The notes below the pieces were generated by a model. It had not been told where the DNA came from. It ran no database searches and saw only the letters and a list, made by a program, of their open reading frames with translations. The position numbers were made by a program, and so were the translations under genes. 64,000 nucleotides of DNA from [Clostridium] hylemonae DSM 15053 (GTDB lineage Bacteria > Bacillota > Clostridia > Lachnospirales > Lachnospiraceae): assembly GCF_008281175.1 (NCBI RefSeq), contig NZ_CP036524.1:3162001-3226000 (forward strand), read 5' to 3'. Shown piece after piece: positions 25,579 to 34,114 of this stretch. Position 1 is the stretch's first letter. Each line of letters opens with the position of its first letter.

Positions 25579-25605
25579 CCTTTGCTTTTCGTTGTTTCTA
25601 AGTTG

Positions 25606-25634
25606 ATACTACCATATAATTCAATGCAATTCAA
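25606..25634 (-). promoter_or_regulatory. Sigma-A promoter of the aldolase-DeoR-kinase operon
   Basis: Minus strand TTGAAT, 17 bases, TAGTAT. The -35 region overlaps TTGAATTGCATTGAATT, a direct repeat of TTGAATT that may be part of an operator. Confidence 0.6.
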
Positions 25635-25691
25635 CTAAAATGTGTGTGGTTTTATGTTGTTTTTGAATTTCATACGATAAAAGGCAAATCC

Positions 25692-25733
25692 AATTGGGGA
25701 CGGGGTATTTTTAAAAATACCCCGTCCCCAATT
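25692..25733. repeat. Perfect 42-bp palindrome, GGGGACGGGG class, copy 2
   Basis: Both arms are AATTGGGGACGGGGTATTTT plus one more T. The arms are identical inverted copies with no loop. The core matches the element at 18369-18442. It lies between a kinase stop and the promoter of the next operon, where it may end transcription. Confidence 0.85.
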
Positions 25734-25801
25734 AATTTTAAAAAAAGCAGAAGGCTCATCCCTGTTATCGGGAAAGCAGCCTCCTGCCTTTACACTGCGT
25801 G

Positions 25802-27337
25802 CTACAGTGCCTTTGTCAGTTCTTTCATATCTTCTTTCAAATGACGGTAGATATTTTTGTACAGTCTGAAATATTCATTATATTTTTTGTGGTTTTCTTC
25901 ATTTGGCATGATCTTTTTATCGAGTACCTGCCATTTCTTTACTTCTTCATATGTAAGGATTCCCGTTCCAATGCCCGCAAGCATAACGTCACCCATGTTT
26001 GCCTCCACGTCATAGATAGGGCATACGACCGGATAGCCTGTCACGTCTGCAAATATCTGACGCCATACCTTTGACTTTGTCACGCCGCCTGCTATGAGAA
26101 TGTATTCTCCCAGATCTTCTCCCGTCGCTTCCATGGCATCACGCAGACAGTAGGCGACCGCCTCCAGAAACGCCCGGTAAATATGTCCCTTTGTGTGTGT
26201 AAGAGACAGGCCGACGATCGTACCTTTTGCGTCAGAATCCCACACCGGGCTTCTCTCTCCCATAAAGTACGGAAGTACGACAAGACCTTCACTCCCTGCA
26301 GGGATCTCTTCCGCCTGCTCATTCAGCACGTCATATACGCTCGGACCGCCGTTCTTCTGATTTTCTACTTCCCACTGGCAGAGCGTATTGCGGAACCATT
26401 TTATGATGGCCCCTGCCGTGTTGCCCCCGGCAAAGTAGTAAGAAAGGTTCTTGGCATCATAAAGGTACGGCCAAATGATAAGCCCCTTTCCCTTTACCGG
26501 CCTGTCAGAAATGAGAGCCGCGCACATAGAAGTTCCGATGGCCGCAGCGTACACGCCCGCCTCAAACACGCCGAGTCCGATATTGGCGGCTCCGCAGTCG
26601 ATCCCTCCGGCGATCACAGGAAGTCCCTCCCACAGCCCGAGCTCTTCTGCCATGTCCTTTTTAAGTCCGCCGACAATATCCGTGGATTCCACGATCTTCT
26701 GAGGCATCATGGAAAGCGGGATATCCATGGCGTCCAGCAGTTCCTCGGACCATACGCGGTCATTCATGTCAAAGATACCGCCGATATTTCCGGCGGAGGA
26801 ATAGTCGATCGCGATCTCTCCGGTCAGCTTGTATATCACATAATCGTTCGGCGGAAGGAACAGTTTTGTTCTTGCCCAGTTGTCAGGCTCATTATGTTTC
26901 ATCCACAGGATCTTCGTATATCCATAATAAGGATCCGCCCCATTGTGCGTGATCTCAAGCAGCTTCTCCTCACCGATATGTTCAAGCGCCCACTCTGTCT
27001 CCTTCTGCGCGCGTCTGTCCATCCAGATCATACAAGGTCTCACCGGCTTCATCTCTTCATCCAGCGGTATTCCGGAACCGCCGTAAAGCCCGCTGATCGC
27101 GATCCCCTTGATCTCCTCTTTCTTCACGCCGCACTCTGCCACCGCTTTCTCCACCGTCCTGCGGATAGACTCTTTTGAAGCCTCATACCAGACATCCGGC
27201 CACTGCTCCGCCCAGAGCGGCTTTGGCGTAAGTACGTCGTATTCCTCCAGCGCCTGGGATATGAGTCTGCCTTTCGTATCCATCAGAATCGTTTTCGTGC
27301 CGGACGTTCCGATATCTGTTCCCAATAAATATTCCAT
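25802..27337 (-). CDS. FGGY carbohydrate kinase (kinase 2)
   Basis: A 511-residue sugar kinase with LLGTDIGTSGTKTILMDTKG at the N-terminus, WAEQWPDVWYEASKE, CMIWMDRRAQKETEW, a central GGIDCGAANIGLGVFEAG and LPYFMGERSPVWDSDAKG. GGVTKSKVWRQIFADVTGYP marks the ATP domain. ATG at 27337 follows AGGAGGAAATGCG. It is the distal gene of the operon starting at 32441 and begins 33 bases after the aldo/keto reductase. Its closest named relatives are xylulo- and gluconokinases; the substrate cannot be fixed by eye. Confidence 0.9.
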   Translation of the reverse strand: MEYLLGTDIGTSGTKTILMDTKGRLISQALEEYDVLTPKPLWAEQWPDVWYEASKESIRRTVEKAVAECGVKKEEIKGIAISGLYGGSGIPLDEEMKPVRPCMIWMDRRAQKETEWALEHIGEEKLLEITHNGADPYYGYTKILWMKHNEPDNWARTKLFLPPNDYVIYKLTGEIAIDYSSAGNIGGIFDMNDRVWSEELLDAMDIPLSMMPQKIVESTDIVGGLKKDMAEELGLWEGLPVIAGGIDCGAANIGLGVFEAGVYAAAIGTSMCAALISDRPVKGKGLIIWPYLYDAKNLSYYFAGGNTAGAIIKWFRNTLCQWEVENQKNGGPSVYDVLNEQAEEIPAGSEGLVVLPYFMGERSPVWDSDAKGTIVGLSLTHTKGHIYRAFLEAVAYCLRDAMEATGEDLGEYILIAGGVTKSKVWRQIFADVTGYPVVCPIYDVEANMGDVMLAGIGTGILTYEEVKKWQVLDKKIMPNEENHKKYNEYFRLYKNIYRHLKEDMKELTKAL

Positions 27338-27370
27338 CGCATTTCCTCCTAAATATAACATGTTATCATG

Positions 27371-28399
27371 TTACGCTTCTGTCGTTTTGCAGTTGTTCCG
27401 TTCGTCTTCTCCGTCCCAGATGTCTCTCCAGCTTTCGGCCTCTTCCCAGAGAAATACTTTACCTTTGATAAGGCGGGCATTTCTGTCCGCCCTTTTCAGA
27501 GTGTCCATCTCTTCTTCCGTCAGAAAATCCTCTGTTGTACACCGCAGGTTCTCCACATACTCTTTCTCATACACAGAAAAAGGAATGGGGACATGCCCTC
27601 TCTGCACTGCCCATTTTACACACACCGACGCAGGGTGGCAGCCGTGTGTCTCCGCGATCTCCTTAAGCTCCGGCATCTCAAAAGTAACGACATCTCCTTC
27701 TTCCGTGTCCCGCTCTGGACGGCACGGCGAACCCATCGGGCTGTAAGCGACAGGAAGTATACCGTGGGACATACAATAGTCAAACAGCGCCGGCTGCTGA
27801 AACGTCGGATTTATCTCCACTTCCAGGACAACCGGCCTGATCCTGCACAGAGGGAGCACCTGCTCAAGCTTTGTGACCGTCATGTTAGACATACCAAGGC
27901 TTCTGACGAGTCCCATATCGACCAGACGTTCCATCTGCCTCCACACCGACATATACTCCTCCACAGAAAACGGGACCGCATCCGGATTCCTGCCCGTCAG
28001 CACAGCGCCAGGCGCATGATAGTTCGGGAACGGCCAGTGCACCATATACACATCCACATAATCCAGCTTTAAGTCCCGAAGGCTCTTTGCACAGGCGACG
28101 AGCACATCGCCTTTTCCGTGCATATCGTTCCAGAGCTTCGTCATAACAGTCAGTTCCTGTCTCTGTACAACACCTTCCGCAAATACACGGGCCAGCACCT
28201 GTCCGATGTCCCGCTCATTTCCGTAAGCTGCCGCACAGTCCAGAAGCCGGTATCCTGCCTTTATAGCTCCGTATACCGCGTCAGCTACCTCCCGCGGCGC
28301 ATACCGGTCATTGCCGAATGTCCCCATACCGATACCCGGGATGATCATCCCATTGCTCAGTTTTCTCTGGGGAACAGCCGCCGGATCCACATTCTCCAT
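27371..28399 (-). CDS. Aldo/keto reductase
   Basis: About 342 residues with the NADPH-dependent TIM-barrel tetrad: Asp and Tyr in LLDCAAAYGNERD, Lys in VMTKLWND and His in YMVHWPFPNYH. LSNGMIIPGIGMGTFGNDRY is the typical beta-hairpin cap. ATG at 28399 follows GAGGAGG; the upstream ATG codons lie in the ribosome site itself. It probably interconverts a polyol and a ketose or aldose within this sugar operon. The stop is followed 33 bases later by the kinase 2 start. Confidence 0.9.
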   Translation of the reverse strand: MENVDPAAVPQRKLSNGMIIPGIGMGTFGNDRYAPREVADAVYGAIKAGYRLLDCAAAYGNERDIGQVLARVFAEGVVQRQELTVMTKLWNDMHGKGDVLVACAKSLRDLKLDYVDVYMVHWPFPNYHAPGAVLTGRNPDAVPFSVEEYMSVWRQMERLVDMGLVRSLGMSNMTVTKLEQVLPLCRIRPVVLEVEINPTFQQPALFDYCMSHGILPVAYSPMGSPCRPERDTEEGDVVTFEMPELKEIAETHGCHPASVCVKWAVQRGHVPIPFSVYEKEYVENLRCTTEDFLTEEEMDTLKRADRNARLIKGKVFLWEEAESWRDIWDGEDERNNCKTTEA

Positions 28400-28560
28400 A
28401 AGCATCCTCCTCATCCACTGCCGGACAGACGGATACGCGGGTGATCCACCCTCGTATCCGCCCCGGAATTTTCAATCGACATTATGTAAAATCATTTTAT
28501 AAAACTTATTTATATTTTAAACCACTGACAAACTTCTGTCAATCCCAATCACTTCTAAAT

Positions 28561-29430
28561 TTACTTCCACTCCAGCATATATCTCTGGAACTCCAGCGCA
28601 CGGCGCGCGTCATCGTCAAGCTGTGCCTCGTCTGCTCCACGGCTTATGTCTCTCCACACCTTGATATCAGCGCCGACCTGTCCTCCCATGCGAACGAACG
28701 GCTCCATTACAGCAGTTCCGTCATATCCGATATCACGGAGAGCATCCCCTATCTCACGCCATGGAATACGTCCCTTCCCGGGCACCATGCGGTTGCATTC
28801 TCCGGTGTGGAAATGCCCGAGCAGTTTTCCTGCCCGGCGGATCGCGCCGCCTATGCTTTGCTCTTCTATATTCATATGGAATGTATCCAGCATGACCTTT
28901 ACGTTGTCCATGCCGACTTCCTCTACAAACTTCACACCTTCCTCGGCTGTATTCAGGATATGGCTCTCAAACCGGTTCAGAACTTCCATGCCCAGGTTGA
29001 TGTCATATTTGGCCGCGGCCGGCGCCAGCCTCTGCATGCCCTCTACACTCCACTTCCAGTCTTCCGTTTTATCGGCGTTTGCAAAATCGACAGGCCAGTA
29101 AGAATAGAGCGCCCCTCCGATCAGGTGGATATCAAGCTCTGCCAGCACTTCAAATAACCTCTTATACCATTCCAGCGCCTCTTCCCTTACCCCGGCGTCT
29201 GAAGAACCGATATTGTGGTTGAACGTCGGACCATATCCGGCCGTCAGCGTGATCCCATTGTCCTGCGCACATTTCTTCAGTTCCTTCACATCCTGCTCTG
29301 CGTATTCCGGCAGCGGCCCAGCGCCGATCTCCAGAATGTCAAACCCAAGCTTTGCCACCTTTTCAACATAGCGCTTGTAGTCGGCCGCCCATTCTTGTTC
29401 CCAGTATGCATAATAGATACCATGTTTCAT
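28561..29430 (-). CDS. D-psicose (allulose)/D-tagatose 3-epimerase family enzyme
   Basis: The 289-residue TIM barrel begins MKHGIYYAYWEQEW, the hallmark of ketose 3-epimerases. Mn2+ ligands are visible as Glu149 (GMEVLNRFE), Asp182 (MLDTFHMNIEE), His208 (GHFHTGECNR) and Glu243 (VMEPFVRMGG). It interconverts free ketohexoses at C3, for example D-fructose/D-psicose or D-tagatose/D-sorbose. From memory the sequence is very close to the characterised enzymes of [Clostridium] scindens and relatives. It lies between rhamnulokinase-like and aldo/keto reductase genes in one operon, implying use of a rare ketose that is then phosphorylated. Confidence 0.93.
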   Translation of the reverse strand: MKHGIYYAYWEQEWAADYKRYVEKVAKLGFDILEIGAGPLPEYAEQDVKELKKCAQDNGITLTAGYGPTFNHNIGSSDAGVREEALEWYKRLFEVLAELDIHLIGGALYSYWPVDFANADKTEDWKWSVEGMQRLAPAAAKYDINLGMEVLNRFESHILNTAEEGVKFVEEVGMDNVKVMLDTFHMNIEEQSIGGAIRRAGKLLGHFHTGECNRMVPGKGRIPWREIGDALRDIGYDGTAVMEPFVRMGGQVGADIKVWRDISRGADEAQLDDDARRALEFQRYMLEWK

Positions 29431-29488
29431 TTTTCTTTCCTCCTTCAGAGTTTTTTTATTACCAGACCTGCCAGATCTACTGTGCAGG

Positions 29489-30889
29489 TCAGTGATACAC
29501 TTTTATATCAAAGGATCTGTGGATCATTCCTCTTGCCTCTTCCTTGCCGGAAAATTCACCGCGGCAGATCATCTGCGCCGCAATATTTCCGATGGCGGTC
29601 CCCTCCGTCGGGCCGACGTGCACCTCTTTGCCGGTGGCTCTGGCCGTCAGTTCGTTCAGATAGTCCGCATTGCCTCCGCCTCCGACGATATGTATCCTGC
29701 TGTACGTTCTTCCGGTGGACGCTTCGATCCCTTTGATCGTCCGGTCATAACACTCCGCGAGGCTTGCGTACACACAGGCAGCCGTCTCTCCAAGCGTCTC
29801 GGGCACCTGCTGGCCTGTTCTGCGGCAGTAGTCCTTTATCTCTTCTGTCATATTGTCCGGCGCCATAAAGCAGTTGTCCGTCACGTCTACTCTGGACGGG
29901 AAATCCGCCGCCTCAGCCGCCTGGCTGCATATCTCGGCGAAGCTGTACTTATCATCCAGATCATGCCTTACAGACTGGATCATCCAGAGCCCCATGATGT
30001 TGCGCAGATAACAGATTTTTGAATCATATCCGCCTTCGTTCGTGAAATCATTGATCCGGCTCGTCTCCGAACAGTCCGGCATATCCCGCTCAATGCCGAG
30101 CAGAGACCAGGTGCCCGAACTGATGAAAGCGTAGTCGTCATCCGTGGCCGGAACGGCCAGAATGGCAGAGCCTGTATCGTGGCTGCACGGAAGGACAACA
30201 TCCATATCAAACCCGAATTCTTCCACAAGCGCGGGCCGGAGCGTCCCAAGCTTCTCCCCCGGCATGGCCATGCGCTGGAACATGCCGCTGTTAAACCCGA
30301 GCTTTTCTATAAGTTCATAGTCCCAGTCTCTCTTCTGTGCGTTGACGAGCTGGGCCGTTGTGGCCTCCGTGTACTCGTTTACCTTCTCTCCGGTCAGCAG
30401 AAAATGGAAGAAATCAGGCACAAACAACAGCGCTTTTGCCTGCTCCATATATTCCGGGCTGAATTTCTTCTCAGCCATCAGCTGGAAGATCGTGTTGAAC
30501 ATCATCTTTTCAATTCCGGTTCTTTCGTACAGCTCCCTCTCCGGAATAATTTTATACACCTCTTTGTCCATACCGTCGGTGCGTTTGTCTCTGTAGCCTG
30601 TCATGTTGCCAAGTACCCGGTCATGCTCATCGAGAAGAACATAGTCCACTCCCCATGTATCGATACCCATGCTGACCGGTATCTTCCCGATCTCCCCGCA
30701 TTTTTTGATCCCATTTTTAATATGTTCAAACAGCTTCTCATGATCCCAGCAGAGATGCCCATCTTTTTTTATCATACCATTTTCAAAACGGTATACCTCT
30801 TCCAGCACGATCTTTCCGTTCTCCACGCTTCCAAGGATGTGGCGTCCGCTGGACGCGCCGATGTCCACTGCCAAATAATATAACGGCAT
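29489..30889 (-). CDS. rhaB: Rhamnulokinase-type FGGY kinase (kinase 3)
   Basis: A 466-residue kinase with LAVDIGASSGRHILGSVENG, the RhaB-type N-terminus, then SMGIDTWGVDYVLLDEHDR, GYRDKRTDGM, ISSGTWSLLGIE and HIVGGGGNADYLNELTARAT. It should phosphorylate L-rhamnulose or another ketose at C1; rhamnulokinases are tolerant of L-fuculose, L-xylulose, L-tagatose and L-fructose. ATG at 30889 follows AGGAGGAATAATT. No rhamnose isomerase or mutarotase is nearby, and the next gene is a 3-epimerase, so a rare ketohexose is a plausible substrate. Confidence 0.88.
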   Translation of the reverse strand: MPLYYLAVDIGASSGRHILGSVENGKIVLEEVYRFENGMIKKDGHLCWDHEKLFEHIKNGIKKCGEIGKIPVSMGIDTWGVDYVLLDEHDRVLGNMTGYRDKRTDGMDKEVYKIIPERELYERTGIEKMMFNTIFQLMAEKKFSPEYMEQAKALLFVPDFFHFLLTGEKVNEYTEATTAQLVNAQKRDWDYELIEKLGFNSGMFQRMAMPGEKLGTLRPALVEEFGFDMDVVLPCSHDTGSAILAVPATDDDYAFISSGTWSLLGIERDMPDCSETSRINDFTNEGGYDSKICYLRNIMGLWMIQSVRHDLDDKYSFAEICSQAAEAADFPSRVDVTDNCFMAPDNMTEEIKDYCRRTGQQVPETLGETAACVYASLAECYDRTIKGIEASTGRTYSRIHIVGGGGNADYLNELTARATGKEVHVGPTEGTAIGNIAAQMICRGEFSGKEEARGMIHRSFDIKVYH

Positions 30890-30905
30890 AATTATTCCTC
30901 CTGAC

Positions 30906-32441
30906 TTATTTTGTACTTTGTTTTCCAAAACCTGTTTCCAGCTCATAGTATGACCGAAGGCAGTTATAGCCTTCCTCGAACAGCGCTTTCTGCCTCGCGT
31001 AGACGTCTCTGTTATTTCTGTCCGGGTAAAAGGAACGCTCCGGCTTCACAAACTGGTGTATGACGGAAAAGTCTTCAAACACACCCACGCCGACGCCGGC
31101 GATGACTGCCGCTGCCACCGATGTGGCCGTCTCAACGTAATCAAGCCGGCGCAGCGCAACGCCCAGAACGTCCGACAGGATCTGGGCGAGGACATCACCT
31201 TTCGCCCCGCCGCCCGTCAGCACAAGCTCCTCCACATGCGTATACTCTCTGTGCGCCTTCAGGATCAGATCCAGATTCATGGCGACCCCTTCCAGCACCG
31301 CCCGGATGTAGTCGCACTTCTCATGTTCCATTTTGATACCGAGAAAGCTTCCCGACGTATCTGGATTCCATCTCGGACTCCGTTCCCCGAGCATATAAGG
31401 CAGAAATACGAGCCCTCTGGCGCCGGCCGGCGAATCTGTGACGAGCCGGTTCAATATATCATATACCGGTATTCCTTCATCCTGCGCCCGCCTTTCCTCT
31501 TCCCTGCAGAGCGTTTTCCGTATGTAGGAGTAGGAGCTCCCCGCCGCCTGCATCGTCCCGCACGGCATATATTTTCCGGGTATGACGTGTCCAAAACAGA
31601 TCAGTGTCTTCTCCTTATCCAGAAATACTTCTTCAGAAGTCCCCGCGATCCACGCGGACGTGCCAAAGGAGAGAAACATCTGTCCCTTTTCGATACTGCC
31701 GGCGCCAAGCGCCGAACACGGGCCGTCCCCGCCTCCGCACACGACCCTGGTCTCCTTCTTAAGTCCGAGCGCCTGCGCTGCCTCCGGCAGCAGTTGTCCG
31801 ACTACGTCTGTGGACGCGTTAAGTTCCGGCATCTTTTCCATCTCGATCTCTGCCGCGCTCAGTATCTCCTCCGACCACCTGCGGTTTCTCAGGTCAAAGG
31901 CATCTGTGCCCGACGCCTCGGAGTGATCGGTCACAAAGTTTCCTGTCAGTCTGCAGATGATGTAATCCTTTGCCAGCAGCATCTTGTAAGTCCGGCCGTA
32001 CAACTCTGGCTCATTGTCGCGGATCCACATGAGCTTCTCAATGCTGTAACTTGCGCTCGCCCGGTGTCCGTTCAGCTCATACATCCGTTCGGCCCCGACC
32101 CGTTCTATAAGCTGCCGCGCCTGCTCCTCTGCCCTTAAGTCCGCCCATATCATGGCAGGTCTGAGCGCATTGCCCTGCCGGTCCACGATCACACATGCCT
32201 GCATCTGCGAGGAGAACGAAAGGCTAAGTACGTCCTCTGGACAGATGCCGTCCACGATCTTCCTCGTCGCCGTGCAGACTGCGTTCCACCAGTCAAGAGG
32301 ATTCTGCTCCGCACAGTTCTTCTGGAAAAACCGGACATCGTAAGGTACCGTGTAACTCTTTATGAGCCTGCCCTCTGTGGAGAACAGTGAAGCTTTGTTG
32401 CTTGACGTCCCCAGATCATGGGCGATCAGGTATTTATCCAC
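30906..32441 (-). CDS. FGGY carbohydrate kinase (kinase 4)
   Basis: A 511-residue xylulokinase-like protein: LIAHDLGTSSNKASLFSTEG, CAEQNPLDWWNAVC, MIWADLRAEEQAR, GGGDGPCSALGAGSIEKGQM, LPYMLGERSPRWNPDTSG and TGGGAKGDVLAQILSDVLG. It is the first gene of a five-gene operon (kinase, RhaB-like, 3-epimerase, aldo/keto reductase, kinase), preceded by the promoter at 32495-32523 and divergent from a DeoR gene. The DLGTSSN phosphate loop differs slightly from the DIGTS of the others, and the substrate is uncertain. Confidence 0.9.
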   Translation of the reverse strand: MDKYLIAHDLGTSSNKASLFSTEGRLIKSYTVPYDVRFFQKNCAEQNPLDWWNAVCTATRKIVDGICPEDVLSLSFSSQMQACVIVDRQGNALRPAMIWADLRAEEQARQLIERVGAERMYELNGHRASASYSIEKLMWIRDNEPELYGRTYKMLLAKDYIICRLTGNFVTDHSEASGTDAFDLRNRRWSEEILSAAEIEMEKMPELNASTDVVGQLLPEAAQALGLKKETRVVCGGGDGPCSALGAGSIEKGQMFLSFGTSAWIAGTSEEVFLDKEKTLICFGHVIPGKYMPCGTMQAAGSSYSYIRKTLCREEERRAQDEGIPVYDILNRLVTDSPAGARGLVFLPYMLGERSPRWNPDTSGSFLGIKMEHEKCDYIRAVLEGVAMNLDLILKAHREYTHVEELVLTGGGAKGDVLAQILSDVLGVALRRLDYVETATSVAAAVIAGVGVGVFEDFSVIHQFVKPERSFYPDRNNRDVYARQKALFEEGYNCLRSYYELETGFGKQSTK

Positions 32442-32494
32442 AATTTTCCTCCTTGTTCCGTCCGGACAGATGATACATCCGGCTCATTGCGCTT

Positions 32495-32523
32495 ATTATA
32501 CCATACGATATAGAAAAAGTAAA
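32495..32523 (-). promoter_or_regulatory. Promoter of the kinase-epimerase operon
   Basis: Minus strand TTTACT, 17 bases, TATAAT, 54 bases upstream of kinase 4. Confidence 0.65.
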
Positions 32524-32541
32524 CTTAAGAAATTAATTTAC

Positions 32542-32553
32542 TTTCGTACGAAA
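32542..32553. promoter_or_regulatory. Candidate DeoR operator between divergent promoters
   Basis: TTTCGTACGAAA is a perfect 12-bp palindrome placed between the -35 boxes of the two divergent promoters (32518-32523 minus; 32563-32568 plus), an ideal site for a regulator controlling both. Confidence 0.45.
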
Positions 32554-32562
32554 CCATTCAAC

Positions 32563-32591
32563 TTGACATAACCTGTTTTATATGCTAGTAT
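32563..32591 (+). promoter_or_regulatory. Promoter of the DeoR-FSA operon
   Basis: TTGACA, 17 bases, TAGTAT on the plus strand; a consensus -35 box, 46 bases ahead of the DeoR start. Confidence 0.75.
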
Positions 32592-32636
32592 ACTAATGAT
32601 TCAAAGAAGAGTGATCACCGGTCAGGAGGGATATCT

Positions 32637-33383
32637 ATGAGGGAGCGGCACACTGCGCTTCTGGAGTACATCACAGAGCACGGAAAAACAGAAGTAAATA
32701 TACTTGCCGAGCATCTTAACACATCAAAGGTCACAGTACGAAAGGATTTAGATTACCTGGCTGAACGCGGTATGCTGAAACGGGAACGCGGATACGCTGT
32801 CCCGAACGACCCGGGAGATATCAATTACCGGATGGCGCTCCATTATAATAACAAGCAGAAGATCGCGCGCCGGGCCGCCTCTTCCGTCCAGGACGGAGAG
32901 ACACTGATCATTGAATCCGGCTCCACCTGCGCGCTTTTTGCCGATGAACTGGCAAAATCCAAAAAGAATGTCACGATCATCACCAATTCCTTTTACCTGG
33001 CGAATTACCTGAAAGGGTACACGAATATACAGCTTATCGTACTTGGCGGCACGCTCCAGCCTCATGGCCAGTCACTGGTAGGGCCGCTTACCAAAAGCGC
33101 GGCCGGCAATTTTCACGTAGACAAAATATTTGTCGGGACAGACGGATATTCCCGCACTTCGGGATTTACGGGGGACGATCTGATACGTTCCGATACCTTA
33201 AGCTCCATGACCGGTTCCGCAGAGCATACTTATGTGCTGGCCGGCTCCGAAAAGTTCAGCCAGCCCGGTTCCGTCGCTTTCCTTGACTTAAAAGATGTAT
33301 ATGAGGTGATCACCGACGGAGACATTCCGCCGGAAGAGAAATCCTATCTCGAGGGACAGGGGATCATCGTGACAATAGCATGA
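32637..33383 (+). CDS. DeoR-family regulator of the ketose operon
   Basis: This 248-residue protein has helix-turn-helix NILAEHLNTSKVTVRKDLDY near residue 20 and a DeoR C-terminal sensor (IIESGSTCALFADELAKSKK, VITNSFYLANYLKG, VDKIFVGTDGYSRTSGFTGD). It starts after CAGGAGGGATATCT. It diverges from the kinase-epimerase operon and is followed 53 bases later by the FSA-like aldolase, so it likely controls both sides through the palindrome at 32542-32553. The inducer would be a sugar phosphate. Confidence 0.92.
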   Translation: MRERHTALLEYITEHGKTEVNILAEHLNTSKVTVRKDLDYLAERGMLKRERGYAVPNDPGDINYRMALHYNNKQKIARRAASSVQDGETLIIESGSTCALFADELAKSKKNVTIITNSFYLANYLKGYTNIQLIVLGGTLQPHGQSLVGPLTKSAAGNFHVDKIFVGTDGYSRTSGFTGDDLIRSDTLSSMTGSAEHTYVLAGSEKFSQPGSVAFLDLKDVYEVITDGDIPPEEKSYLEGQGIIVTIA

Positions 33384-33436
33384 CAAGCCGCGCCCGGCAT
33401 GCGGGCGCATATATGATAATATAAGAGGAGGCTTTT

Positions 33437-34114
33437 ATGAAATATCTGTTAGACACCGCAAATCTTAAGGATATCACACACTACTGCGATATCTTTCCGA
33501 TCGCAGGCGTAACATCCAACCCATCTATCGTAAAAAAAGAAGGCAGCATTGATTTCTTCCGCCACATGAGAGAGATCCGTTCTGTGATCGGACCGGAAAG
33601 TCCGTTCCACATCCAGGTGACGGCTCTCGATACCGACGGAATGCTCAGAGACGCCGACGCCATTCTGGAGCATGTAGATCCTAACGTGTACGTCAAGGTT
33701 CCCGTTACTCTGGAAGGCATCCGCGCCATCAAGCGGATGAAGGCGCTCAAGATCCGCACCACCGCCACCGCGGTCTACAGCAGACAGCAGGGATTTCTTG
33801 CAATGGAGGCAGGCGCAGACTGCATCGCCCCCTACTACAACCGTATGGAAAATATGGGCATAGACGCGGACGATGTCATTGCCTCTCTGGCGGAAATGAT
33901 CGAACGTTACGGCTACCCGTCTCAAATACTGGCCGCAAGCTTTAAAAATGCCGGACAGGTAGACCGTGCTTTTCTGGCAGGCGCCCAGACGGCAACGATG
34001 GATCCGTCCATTCTGGAGGGGATACTCACCCAGCCGCACATCCTGAGCGCAGTGGATGCCTTTGATGCCGACTGGAAATCTGTGTTCGGCGGTAAGACGA
34101 TCGCCATGCTTTAA
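33437..34114 (+). CDS. Fructose-6-phosphate aldolase / transaldolase-like protein (FSA/TalC)
   Basis: The 225-residue size matches the FSA subfamily rather than full transaldolase. The N-terminus MKYLLDTANLKDI and GVTSNPSIVKKEG are typical. The Schiff-base lysine is Lys87 in VYVKVPVT, equivalent to Lys85 of E. coli FsaA. FSA reversibly cleaves fructose-6-phosphate, or 1-deoxy analogues, into dihydroxyacetone or hydroxyacetone plus glyceraldehyde-3-phosphate. The ribosome site is AGAGGAGGC. It ends tail-to-tail with the GntR gene, sharing TTAA for both stops. In E. coli both FSA genes neighbour glycyl radical enzyme genes, and one also lies 1 kb away here. Confidence 0.9.
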   Translation: MKYLLDTANLKDITHYCDIFPIAGVTSNPSIVKKEGSIDFFRHMREIRSVIGPESPFHIQVTALDTDGMLRDADAILEHVDPNVYVKVPVTLEGIRAIKRMKALKIRTTATAVYSRQQGFLAMEAGADCIAPYYNRMENMGIDADDVIASLAEMIERYGYPSQILAASFKNAGQVDRAFLAGAQTATMDPSILEGILTQPHILSAVDAFDADWKSVFGGKTIAML

